Shown in pieces: positions 25,716-32,238 of a DNA stretch of 32,238 bases. The position numbers and the translations under genes were made by a program. Within the stretch, counting starts at the first letter, position 1, and every line of letters begins with the position of its first letter. Under the pieces are notes generated by a model, which ran no database searches, was not told where the DNA came from, and was given only the letters and a program-made list of their open reading frames with translations. The stretch lies in NCBI GenBank assembly GCA_038234815.1, contig JBBQSU010000021.1, positions 1 to 32,238 on the forward strand, in the 5' to 3' direction. This DNA is from JBBQSU01 sp038234815. GTDB taxonomy: Bacteria > Planctomycetota > Phycisphaerae > Tepidisphaerales > Tepidisphaeraceae.

Positions 25716-25847
25716 TTATCCCCGACTCAGCCACCAGATGCCGACGCCAATCAGCAGGAGAAAAAACACTCCCGTGAAAACCAGGCCGCCCCAGCCACTT
25801 TTTACTTCCTGGAACGATTCGGCCTCGGCCAGCACCCGACAAAGCAT
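25716..25847 (-). CDS. Small single-pass membrane protein between rpsL and rpsG
   Basis: A 43-residue frame fills most of the 211-base gap between rpsL and rpsG on the same strand. It starts MLCRVLAEAESFQEVKSGWG and continues with a strongly hydrophobic helix, GLVFTGVFFLLLIGVGIWWL (21-40), ending in SRG. The helix has an acidic amphipathic N-side and Arg at the C-side. GTG 25853 would add two residues; that start falls five bases after the rpsL stop. The ribosome binding site is weak (AAAGG inside the rpsL end). I do not recognise a family. Its place in a ribosomal operon and the coding-like composition argue it is real; 43 codons are few. Confidence 0.55.
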   Translation of the reverse strand: MLCRVLAEAESFQEVKSGWGGLVFTGVFFLLLIGVGIWWLSRG

Positions 25848-25858
25848 CAACACGATGA

Positions 25859-26230
25859 CTACTTGCCTTTCTTAGCGCCGTATTTGCTGCGGCTGCGCTT
25901 GCGGCCTTCAACCCCGAGGGCGTCGAGCGTCCCACGGACGACGTGATAGCGCACGCCCGGCAGGTCGCGCACGCGGCCCCCACGAACCAGCACGATGCTG
26001 TGTTCCTGGAGGTTGTGTTCCTCGCCGGGGATGTAAGCGGTCACTTCCTTGCCATTGCTCAACCGCACGCGGGCGATTTTCCGCAGCGCCGAGTTGGGCT
26101 TTTTCGGGGTCATGGTCTTGACCTGGAGGCACACGCCACGCTTTTGCGGGCTGGCCTGAAGGTCTTTCACCTTATTGATACGGGCCAGTGCCCGCCGGGG
26201 CTTTTTAATCAGTTGATTGATCGTCGGCAT
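25859..26230 (-). CDS. rpsL: 30S ribosomal protein S12
   Basis: 123 residues, normal length. S12 sits at the decoding centre and controls tRNA selection accuracy. MPTINQLIKKPRRA at the start, TPKKPNSALRKIARVRLSNG (41-60), GEEHNLQEHS and VRGGRVRDLPGVRYHVVRG are all conserved. The TPKKPNS loop has the wild-type lysines, so a streptomycin-resistance substitution there is not seen. The in-frame ATG at 26359 would add 43 unrelated residues and is rejected. Likely first gene of the short str-type cluster. Confidence 0.98.
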   Translation of the reverse strand: MPTINQLIKKPRRALARINKVKDLQASPQKRGVCLQVKTMTPKKPNSALRKIARVRLSNGKEVTAYIPGEEHNLQEHSIVLVRGGRVRDLPGVRYHVVRGTLDALGVEGRKRSRSKYGAKKGK

Positions 26231-26292
26231 ACGTTTCCTATAAAAACAAGCCCGGACCAGCGCCGGATGGCGTGCGTCAAAGCGAGTCGAGT

Positions 26293-26320
26293 AGTTTACT
26301 CGCCTGACCGGAACCTGCAA
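26293..26320 (-). promoter_or_regulatory. Candidate promoter of the rpsL cluster
   Basis: Reading the minus strand, TTGCAG (26320-26315) and TAAACT (26298-26293) are 16 bases apart, leaving a leader of roughly 55 bases. A short stem, CGAGTA/TACTCG (26288-26302), overlaps the -10 region. Confidence 0.4.
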
Positions 26321-26330
26321 GACCCTATTT

Positions 26331-26364
26331 GCCATATTTTCTCGATCGAGCATGGCCATATTTT
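26331..26364. promoter_or_regulatory. GCCATATTTT direct repeats around a CTCGATCGAG palindrome
   Basis: Two copies of GCCATATTTT (26331-26340 and 26355-26364), 24 bases apart, flank the 10-bp palindrome CTCGATCGAG (26341-26350). They lie just upstream of the candidate rpsL promoter and could be an activator site. Confidence 0.35.
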
Positions 26365-26512
26365 GTGCCCCCCCAGTGAATCAATGGCACAGGGCTTCGG
26401 CCTCGGGCCATAGGTCCAACCTACTGAAGCCGAATCGGGCCGAATCGAAGCACCCTCCTGAAAATTGGCCGCGCCTTCTCGATTCGGCCGGGCATGTTTT
26501 TCCCCGGCGTCC

Positions 26513-26540
26513 TTGCAATTTTTGCGCCATCCGGTAGATT
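26513..26540 (+). promoter_or_regulatory. Candidate promoter of the TPR lipoprotein gene
   Basis: TTGCAA (26513-26518), 16 bases, TAGATT (26535-26540). The predicted leader is about 57 bases to the GTG at 26604. The rest of the 373-base gap between rpsL and this gene has only the repeats listed above. Confidence 0.4.
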
Positions 26541-26603
26541 CTTGCGTGGTCTGGAACCACTCAAACCCATCGCTACGCAAGTAGCCGCTACATGGAGGTA
26601 GCC

Positions 26604-27401
26604 GTGAATAAGTCCTTTCTGACTCTTGTTTTGCTCGGCGCGCAGGCGCTTGCGCTGGCCGGCCTGGCCGTCTCTCAATCCGGTTGCGCTGAAGCCATCA
26701 CTTATGCAAAAGATGCGCGGCGCGACGGCCTGAGGTTGTATCAGGAAAAGAATTTCGTGGAATCCGCTGCGGCATTTAAGAATGCCACGCGCCAGGATCC
26801 CCGCGATTATAAATCGTTCTATTACTTAGGCTGCTGCTACGACCAGACCAAGCAGTATCAGCAGGCGATCACCGCCTATCACTCCAGCCTTGATGCGATG
26901 AGTCTCACGCTTGAAGGCAAGGAAGACCGCGGGTTTCGCATGAACGTGCTGCAGGGTTTGGCGCTGGCGATCGCGCGGTCCAACGCCAGCCATCTTGAAA
27001 TTGCGGCGCTGGAACAAAAGACCGCCGGCAGCACCAATGTTGAAGATTTTCATCTTCTGGCCAAGGTCTATCGGTATTCGGGCGATCCCGACGCTGCGGT
27101 CGAGGCTTACAATCGAGCCATGCTGCTCTCCCCGCGCGACAACCTCGTTGCCAAGGAATATGGGATGTACCTGGTGCAGTTGAACCAGACCGACAAAGCG
27201 TCGGTGGTGTTGCGCCGGGCGTACCAATTGAACCCGTCCGACGAGCAGGTGGCCTCGGCCCTGCGGCAGTTGGGCGTGGTGCCCGGCCCCAGCCTCCAGG
27301 AAAATACCGGCACGATTCAGCCCGTCATGCCGCGCGGCCCTACTCCCGATTGGGATTTGACCCGCGTGAAGTCCGAACCCTCGCCGGCGCCCGCGCCATA
27401 A
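26604..27401 (+). CDS. Tetratricopeptide-repeat protein, probable lipoprotein
   Basis: 265 residues. The N-terminus MNKSFLTLVLLGAQALALAG and a Cys at 28 (SQSGC) look like a lipoprotein signal, although Gln at the -3 position is unusual, so a plain signal peptide is possible. Two to four TPR units follow: GLRLYQEKNFVESAAAFKNA, YYLGCCYDQTKQYQQAITAY, and later VYRYSGDPDAAVEAYNRAML and LVQLNQTDKASVVLRRAYQL. The C-terminus is Pro-rich. TPR proteins scaffold envelope complexes. GGAGG five bases before the GTG at 26604 decides the start over the ATG at 26592, which overlaps the site. It is divergent from rpsL and convergent with the porin gene. Confidence 0.82.
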   Translation: MNKSFLTLVLLGAQALALAGLAVSQSGCAEAITYAKDARRDGLRLYQEKNFVESAAAFKNATRQDPRDYKSFYYLGCCYDQTKQYQQAITAYHSSLDAMSLTLEGKEDRGFRMNVLQGLALAIARSNASHLEIAALEQKTAGSTNVEDFHLLAKVYRYSGDPDAAVEAYNRAMLLSPRDNLVAKEYGMYLVQLNQTDKASVVLRRAYQLNPSDEQVASALRQLGVVPGPSLQENTGTIQPVMPRGPTPDWDLTRVKSEPSPAPAP

Positions 27402-27423
27402 ATGCGGGCACGCGTTAACCAGA

Positions 27424-27451
27424 AATCACCGAAGCTCCGAGTCCGGTGATT
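27424..27451. terminator. Hairpin between convergent TPR and porin genes
   Basis: AATCACCG (27424-27431) and CGGTGATT (27444-27451) form an 8-bp stem with a 12-base loop, 22 bases past the TPR stop and six from the porin stop. Without a U-run it is a modest bidirectional terminator candidate. Confidence 0.45.
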
Positions 27452-27457
27452 GCCCGG

Positions 27458-28789
27458 CTATATCTTGATCTGGAACTGCAACCGCGCGACGAATTCGTTC
27501 TTGCCGATGTTTTCCAGGTATCCGAGGCCCGTGCGGTTGCTGGGCACGCCATTGGGCAGGTAATTCAGATCTAAGGTGATTCGTGCGCTGTTGCCCGCCG
27601 CACCTTCGGTCCCCAGGTATCGGTTGATGCCGACTGCGATCTCGGGGTAGACGTTTTCAGACTTCACCAGATCGGCGTCTTGAATCGTCACATCATATCT
27701 CCCGAAGACCTCGTACATCGGATTGAGCAGTCGGCTGACTTCGATCAACCCGCCATAGTCAAACCGCGTGGGAACACCGGTGTTGCGCGGCTCTGTTAAG
27801 GCCCCGGCCAGGCTGGCCAGGAGGTTCCACTTGCTGGCCAGCGTGTAATGCGCGACCACCTCCCCGCGATAGATGTCCGACCGCGGAAATTCCGTCGTGT
27901 TCAAGCCGACGCTCAGGACAAACGTTTCTTCCTTGGTTCCCTTGGCCGTGCCCAGTGCGTGATCGGCCCATTGCCCCTTGAACTTATATTCAAGCCGACC
28001 AAACGCCCCGAACCGCGCCCGCGTGTCGGGCGTCGCCTGGTCCTCAAAATTCGTGTTCGAGGAGCCTTCTCCGTCGCTAATCATGCCCGTGACGTGCAGC
28101 GAGTCCTTCTGATTCTTCCAAAGCGCGCTGATGCCCTGCGCGCGAGTGACGGTAGCGGTCTGGCCGACCGTGTCGTTGAGCAACGATCGTTCGACCGCAG
28201 GCTGATCCAAATCGGTGATGCCGAACTCTTCGTGCGTCACCGGGGGTTTGAACTGCCCGGCCTTGATGAACCAGGCATCGTTCAGCTTGTAACCGATGAA
28301 AGCATCTTCCAGGACGATTCCCGAAGCGTTGCTGGAATTGTCCAGGCCCAGGCGATAGAGAATGTCCGGGCCATAGACATTGCCTTCCATCCACATGCGC
28401 GTGCGGCGGACTTCAAATCCGTTTTGAATGTCGTCGTCGGCCCCGCCGTTCTTAGCGTCCTGGCGCCAGTTGGTGATGTGCCGAAACTGCACCATGAAAC
28501 CGGGCTTGAGCGTAATCCGCTTGTCCTGGCTTTGCAGGAAGAGGCCCTTGTCCCAGCCGGACGTGGGGGAAGGCGTGTTCAAGGCCAAAAACTGCTCCCG
28601 CGGAGCCTGTCCGACCGCTGATGGCGCTGTCGCCGGCGATGCCGCTTGCGCTTTGAGCGCCGCGACTTCGGATTTCAGCTCTTTTATCTGTTCGGCCAGG
28701 TCCGTATTCGACGGCTCGGCCGAAAGAACCCCTGAAGCACACACCCCGGACACAAGGAGTCCAGCCAGGACCGCAACTACCGACTTCAT
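27458..28789 (-). CDS. OprO/OprP-like porin
   Basis: 443 residues. The signal peptide (MKSVVAVLAG...VLSA, 1-24) is followed by a short coiled coil (about 28-50, IKELKSEVAALKAQ) and a Ser/Ala/Pro linker. The beta-barrel begins about residue 80 with alternating polar/hydrophobic strands: FMVQFRHITNWRQD, FEVRRTRMWMEGNVYG, YRLGLDN and AWFIKAGQFKPPVTHEEFG are characteristic of the phosphate-selective porin O/P family. Substrate choice cannot be inferred. The C-terminus ends in FQIKI, not the usual aromatic, so insertion signals may differ. GAAGGG five bases before the ATG sets the start; the frame extends 29 codons further without a signal. It is divergent from the GspE-like gene. Confidence 0.87.
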   Translation of the reverse strand: MKSVVAVLAGLLVSGVCASGVLSAEPSNTDLAEQIKELKSEVAALKAQAASPATAPSAVGQAPREQFLALNTPSPTSGWDKGLFLQSQDKRITLKPGFMVQFRHITNWRQDAKNGGADDDIQNGFEVRRTRMWMEGNVYGPDILYRLGLDNSSNASGIVLEDAFIGYKLNDAWFIKAGQFKPPVTHEEFGITDLDQPAVERSLLNDTVGQTATVTRAQGISALWKNQKDSLHVTGMISDGEGSSNTNFEDQATPDTRARFGAFGRLEYKFKGQWADHALGTAKGTKEETFVLSVGLNTTEFPRSDIYRGEVVAHYTLASKWNLLASLAGALTEPRNTGVPTRFDYGGLIEVSRLLNPMYEVFGRYDVTIQDADLVKSENVYPEIAVGINRYLGTEGAAGNSARITLDLNYLPNGVPSNRTGLGYLENIGKNEFVARLQFQIKI

Positions 28790-29100
28790 GTCAACCCTTC
28801 CAAAAGCCAAGATCAAATTAGCCCCCAGGCGAAAGCAACGAAGCGAAGTTGTATGAGAAAATCGTGCCGATGCCATGCCCGGAAAGAAATAATCTCACCA
28901 ACCGGGTGCTGCATGAGTGGGTTTGCTCGCAGAAGCGACTCTCAGGCTGGAGAATACGCGAGGGAACTCTGGGGTTATTGTATTTGAATAAACGCTTGTC
29001 TTGGGCGCGCGGTCAACGGGGACAATGGCGTGGCCGATCGAAGCCGATTAGAATGACCGTTCGCGATTCGCCGGGCTTGCCGGTGGGTGAAGGAGTTGTA
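28790..29100. other. Divergent intergenic region, porin and GspE-like genes
   Basis: 311 bases. It must contain promoters for both flanking genes, but no clear -35/-10 pair, repeat or RNA gene stands out. Open frames into it from both sides are extensions without start signals. Confidence 0.5.
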
Positions 29101-30759
29101 ATGGTGCATATGTTGGCGGCAATGGAAGTCGGGCCGTACCTCGATGCCTTTAAGGCGTTGCCGGCGGTGATAATGCTGATTGTCTGGGGGCGTCTGCTGA
29201 CCTGGGCCGACAAAGACACGATCGTGGCGCGCCTTCCACGTGAGGCGATGATGGGCGGGCTTCTGGGAGGGCTGATTTTCGGTTTTGGGTTGTTCATCTT
29301 TCTTCCAGGGTTTTTGCCCGCGCTGGGGGGCCTGTTCCTGGTCTTCTTTGCCGAGGTTGGGGCTTATCTGGTCATGCGAAACGCCAAAGTCGGCCTGGCC
29401 GACCTGAAAGGCGAAATCAGCCACGCATTCAGTTTCAACCGCAAGCCCAGAGAAGTGAAAGCGGTGGCCGGTGCGGTGCAGTTTGTGTCCAAGGGCGGGG
29501 CACTGGTGGCCGCGCCCAACGAAGAAGACCCGAGCCGCGCGGCCTACGAGGCCTGCCAGAAGATATTCACCCTTCCACTGACCAAGGAAGCCGATCAGAT
29601 CGAGCTTGTACACGCCGAAGGAGGCATGGCCTGCCGATTCGCCGTCGATGGCGTGGCGTATGCCGGCACCACCTTGGACAAAGCCTCGGGCGGGATGGCG
29701 ATTGAATACATCAAGGCGCTGGCGGGCATGGACATCAACGAGCGCCGCAAACCCCAGTCGGGGACCATGCGCGTTTCCATCAACGGCAAAAAACGCGAAT
29801 TGAAATTTACCACGCGCGGCAGCACCGCCGGTGAATCCATGAGCGTGGCGGTGGATCTCAAGAATCGCTTTACCCAGTTGATCGACAATGCCGGTTTCCG
29901 GGCGGATCAGACCAAGAAGATTCGGGATTCGATCGAAGGCAACACGGGCATCGTGCTGGTGTCGGCCCCGAGCAAGCAGGGCCTGACGACCACGATGTAT
30001 GCCCTGCTTAAAGCGCACGACGCCTTTTTACAGCACATCCAGACCATCGAACGCGAGGTGGGCACCGATCTCGAGGGCATCACGCAGAACAAGCTTTCCG
30101 CGGCCGCCACGCCCGCCGACGAGCTGAAACAGGTGGGGTGGGTCATCAGCCAGGAACCCGACGTGGTTTTAATCAGCGACATCCAGGAGTCCCGCAGCGC
30201 CGTCGAGCTGCTGCAATTTTCCCAATCCCACCGGGTGTATGTAGGGATGCGTTCGGCCAGCTCGCTCGATGCCATCACGGATTGGCGGAAGCTCATCGGT
30301 GATGACAAAGCCGTGGCCGCGACGCTCAACATGTCGGTGGCCGCGCGGGTCATCCGCAAATTGTGCAACGCCTGCAAGGTAGGCTATACGCCCGACCCGA
30401 CGACCCTTCGCAAGCTGAACATGGACCCGGACAAGGTGGGACAGTTGTTTCAAGCCCGCAGCCAGCCCGTTCGCGACCAGAAAGGCAACGTCATCCCCTG
30501 CGATTTCTGCCACGACCTGCACTTCAAGGGCCGCGTGGGCGTGTTTGAAGTTTTTGCTGCCGACGAAGAAGTGAAGCAGGTGATCGCCGCCGGCGGATCG
30601 ATCAATCAGCTTAAGGCACTGTTCCGCAAGCAGCGGTGCAAGCTGCTGCTTGAGCAATCGATGGGACTTGTGGAAGCCGGGGACACCAGCGTGCAGGAAG
30701 TGCTGCGGGTTTTGAAGCCGCCGGCCGCTGCGGGTTTTGCCAAGCCCCAAGCCCGTTGA
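29101..30759 (+). CDS. Membrane-anchored GspE/PilB-like protein lacking canonical ATPase motifs
   Basis: 552 residues. Two or three hydrophobic segments (about 20-30, 51-70, 72-92) precede a GspE/PilB-type ATPase fold. The expected Walker A GPTGSGKTTT is APSKQGLTTT (289-298), with Leu295 in place of the catalytic Lys. The Walker B region reads EPDVVLISDIQE (352-363) instead of DPDVILVGEIRD, and the His box is replaced by HRVYVGMRSASSLDA (377-391). The C-terminal zinc-type cysteines remain: CNAC (422-425) and CDFC (467-470). The protein is probably not an ATPase but could be a structural or regulatory homologue in a type II secretion or pilus-like machine. GGTGAAGGAG five bases before the ATG at 29101 sets the start. 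The CvpA-like gene follows by 67 bases. Confidence 0.82.
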   Translation: MVHMLAAMEVGPYLDAFKALPAVIMLIVWGRLLTWADKDTIVARLPREAMMGGLLGGLIFGFGLFIFLPGFLPALGGLFLVFFAEVGAYLVMRNAKVGLADLKGEISHAFSFNRKPREVKAVAGAVQFVSKGGALVAAPNEEDPSRAAYEACQKIFTLPLTKEADQIELVHAEGGMACRFAVDGVAYAGTTLDKASGGMAIEYIKALAGMDINERRKPQSGTMRVSINGKKRELKFTTRGSTAGESMSVAVDLKNRFTQLIDNAGFRADQTKKIRDSIEGNTGIVLVSAPSKQGLTTTMYALLKAHDAFLQHIQTIEREVGTDLEGITQNKLSAAATPADELKQVGWVISQEPDVVLISDIQESRSAVELLQFSQSHRVYVGMRSASSLDAITDWRKLIGDDKAVAATLNMSVAARVIRKLCNACKVGYTPDPTTLRKLNMDPDKVGQLFQARSQPVRDQKGNVIPCDFCHDLHFKGRVGVFEVFAADEEVKQVIAAGGSINQLKALFRKQRCKLLLEQSMGLVEAGDTSVQEVLRVLKPPAAAGFAKPQAR

Positions 30760-30826
30760 ATTCCGGGAGCGAATTTTACAAGTGCTATGTCACCAAGGAC
30801 ATGAGCCTTAATCGAGAAGCCAGACC

Positions 30827-32238
30827 ATGATTTTCAGCCTGATTATTATCATACTCATCGGCGCGGTCGCATTTTTCCATTACGTCGAAGGCTTCTTCAC
30901 GGCAACAATGTCGGCGATCATCGCGGTGCTGTCGGCGGTGCTGGCGGTGGGATATCACGAGACGGTGGTTGCGGCGTTGCTTAAAGGCAAGATGGCCGAC
31001 CAGGCCGATTCAATGATTCTTTGCTGCATCTTCGCCGGCACGTACATCATCCTCCGGTTGATTGTGGACAAGCTGGTGCCGGGAAACATTCGCCTGCCGG
31101 TGCTGGCGGACAAAATCGGCGCTGCGGTCATGGGCGTTATCGCCGGGCTGTTTGCCACGGGAATTGTCGCGCTGGCAGCGCAGTCGATGCCGCTGCACCC
31201 CAGTATCGCGGGGTATAGTCGTTACACCTTGCTCGATACGCAACAATCTACCGTGCAGGGACCGAGTGGCCGACTGGACGCCTGGGTTTACGACCAGCTC
31301 AAGGCTGATAATCTTAAAGAAAACCAAAGTAGCTTGATTGTGCCGGTGGACGATCTGGTGCTGGGAATGGTGAAGATGCTCAGCAACGGCGGGGCATTGG
31401 GCAATGGCCAGCCGTTTCAGAAGATTCACCCGGATTATTTGCAGGAGCGTTTCGGACAGCGTCTGGCGGTGCAGGCCGGCGTCAAGCATGTCGCGCTGAA
31501 CATGGGCGATCAGGAGCAGGTGAAGGTGACGGGCCTGTACAGTCTGGCCTCGGCCCCGCAAGGTGTCGCGGAATTCGCCGAGCTTCATCCCGGCTGGACC
31601 GTCGACAAAATTCTCAAACCCGGTGACGGACAGATCATCCTCGTCGTGCGCACGCTTTTTAGTAAAGAGGCCGCCGACGATACCGATTTCACCGTACGCT
31701 TCGGCCCCGCCGACGTTCGCCTGGTCGCCAATGGCAAGAATTATTTCCCCGTTGGCACACTGGAAAATGCCAAAACCGTCCTGGCCAGCCGGATCGACGA
31801 TCCGCAGTTCATTGACTTAAAGGCCGCAGACGCCGGGGCAGATTTTGTATTTCTCGTGGACGTGCTGGACATCGGTGCCGGCACGCAGGTGGACGCCCGG
31901 CATCCAACCCTCGCCGACGGGGTGTTCTTCGAGGCCAAGCGCTATGGGCGTGTCGAGCTGAAAGATAAGAAAGTGTCCGACGGTGCCATTCCCGTGTCGC
32001 CGGCCATTGCGGTGATGCGCAAGTCTGGCGTCAACGGCAAAAAGGCCGGGCCAGCCGCGCATGAAGCCGTCGCGGCAACGCCCACCGTCGCCGAGGACGG
32101 CGTGTTCGTCTACGCTAGTGCTACGGTGTCGGACCGGCTGTTTTTGACCCTCGGCATCAACACCAACAATGAAACGGCCATTTCCGTTCCCCTCAGTGGT
32201 GGCGAGGCCTCGCTGAAGGCCAAAAAGTTTGATTCAAT
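30827..32238 (+). CDS. CvpA-like membrane protein with large extra domain; 3' end outside window
   Basis: At least 470 residues, open to the right edge. The N-terminal part has the four-helix layout of CvpA proteins: IFSLIIIILIGAVAFF (2-17), a second helix SAIIAVLSAVLAVG (29-42), CCIFAGTYIILRLIVDKL (65-82) and AAVMGVIAGLFATGIVALAA (96-115). CvpA proteins are usually 160-200 residues; here a long soluble domain follows, with beta-rich stretches (VKVTGLYSLA, IILVVRTLF, FTVRFGPADVRLV). That domain is not recognised. CvpA is linked to colicin V export and envelope integrity, with an undefined mechanism. GAGAAG about seven bases before the ATG is the likely ribosome binding site. It probably forms a transcript with the GspE-like gene. 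Confidence 0.72.
   Translation, partial: MIFSLIIIILIGAVAFFHYVEGFFTATMSAIIAVLSAVLAVGYHETVVAALLKGKMADQADSMILCCIFAGTYIILRLIVDKLVPGNIRLPVLADKIGAAVMGVIAGLFATGIVALAAQSMPLHPSIAGYSRYTLLDTQQSTVQGPSGRLDAWVYDQLKADNLKENQSSLIVPVDDLVLGMVKMLSNGGALGNGQPFQKIHPDYLQERFGQRLAVQAGVKHVALNMGDQEQVKVTGLYSLASAPQGVAEFAELHPGWTVDKILKPGDGQIILVVRTLFSKEAADDTDFTVRFGPADVRLVANGKNYFPVGTLENAKTVLASRIDDPQFIDLKAADAGADFVFLVDVLDIGAGTQVDARHPTLADGVFFEAKRYGRVELKDKKVSDGAIPVSPAIAVMRKSGVNGKKAGPAAHEAVAATPTVAEDGVFVYASATVSDRLFLTLGINTNNETAISVPLSGGEASLKAKKFDS

Overview
The window looks like chromosomal DNA of a GC-rich, Gram-negative planctomycete. The class Phycisphaerae is a plausible placement, but that is inference. Three things point there: an N-terminal SLESRTLLSA tag of the planctomycete LEPR/LLS type (9398-10042), a PEP-CTERM protein (13584-15062), and an ATQPATRP-type linker in an exported FKBP. 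LPS-type heptose synthesis (hldE) and an OprO/P-like porin indicate an outer membrane. No insertion sequence, prophage, CRISPR array, rRNA gene or intact tRNA was found.

Layout. 1-4950 (+) is an exopolysaccharide/O-antigen type block: the C-terminal half of a GT4 glycosyltransferase, a polytopic O-antigen ligase/polymerase, an exported right-handed beta-helix protein, a possible 43-residue ORF and a GT2 glycosyltransferase. 4970-9144 (-) is a two-gene overlapping operon: a degenerate GalU-like nucleotidyltransferase, then an 1108-residue fusion of a GHMP sugar kinase to a UDPGP-type pyrophosphorylase. It would feed activated sugar to glycan synthesis. 9145-15062 holds the LEPR-tagged helical repeat protein with a palindrome at its promoter, a tandem-DUF1566 exported protein, dnaK, and the PEP-CTERM protein. 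15297-23440 carries dnaE, purA (divergent from dnaE), an FAD oxidoreductase and hldE.

23441-24373 is a 930-base stretch without a convincing gene. It contains four 11-bp tandem repeats and several strong palindromes. 24374-26230 (-) is a short str-type cluster, rpsL - small membrane protein - rpsG - exported FKBP, with no fusA or tuf next to rpsG. From 26604 onward come a TPR lipoprotein candidate, a porin, a membrane-anchored GspE/PilB-like protein that has lost its nucleotide-binding motifs, and a CvpA-like membrane protein running off the right edge.

The best candidates for something undescribed are the kinase-pyrophosphorylase fusion with its degenerate GalU partner, the pseudo-ATPase GspE homologue paired with the CvpA-like protein, the small membrane protein between rpsL and rpsG, and the repeat/palindrome region upstream of hldE.
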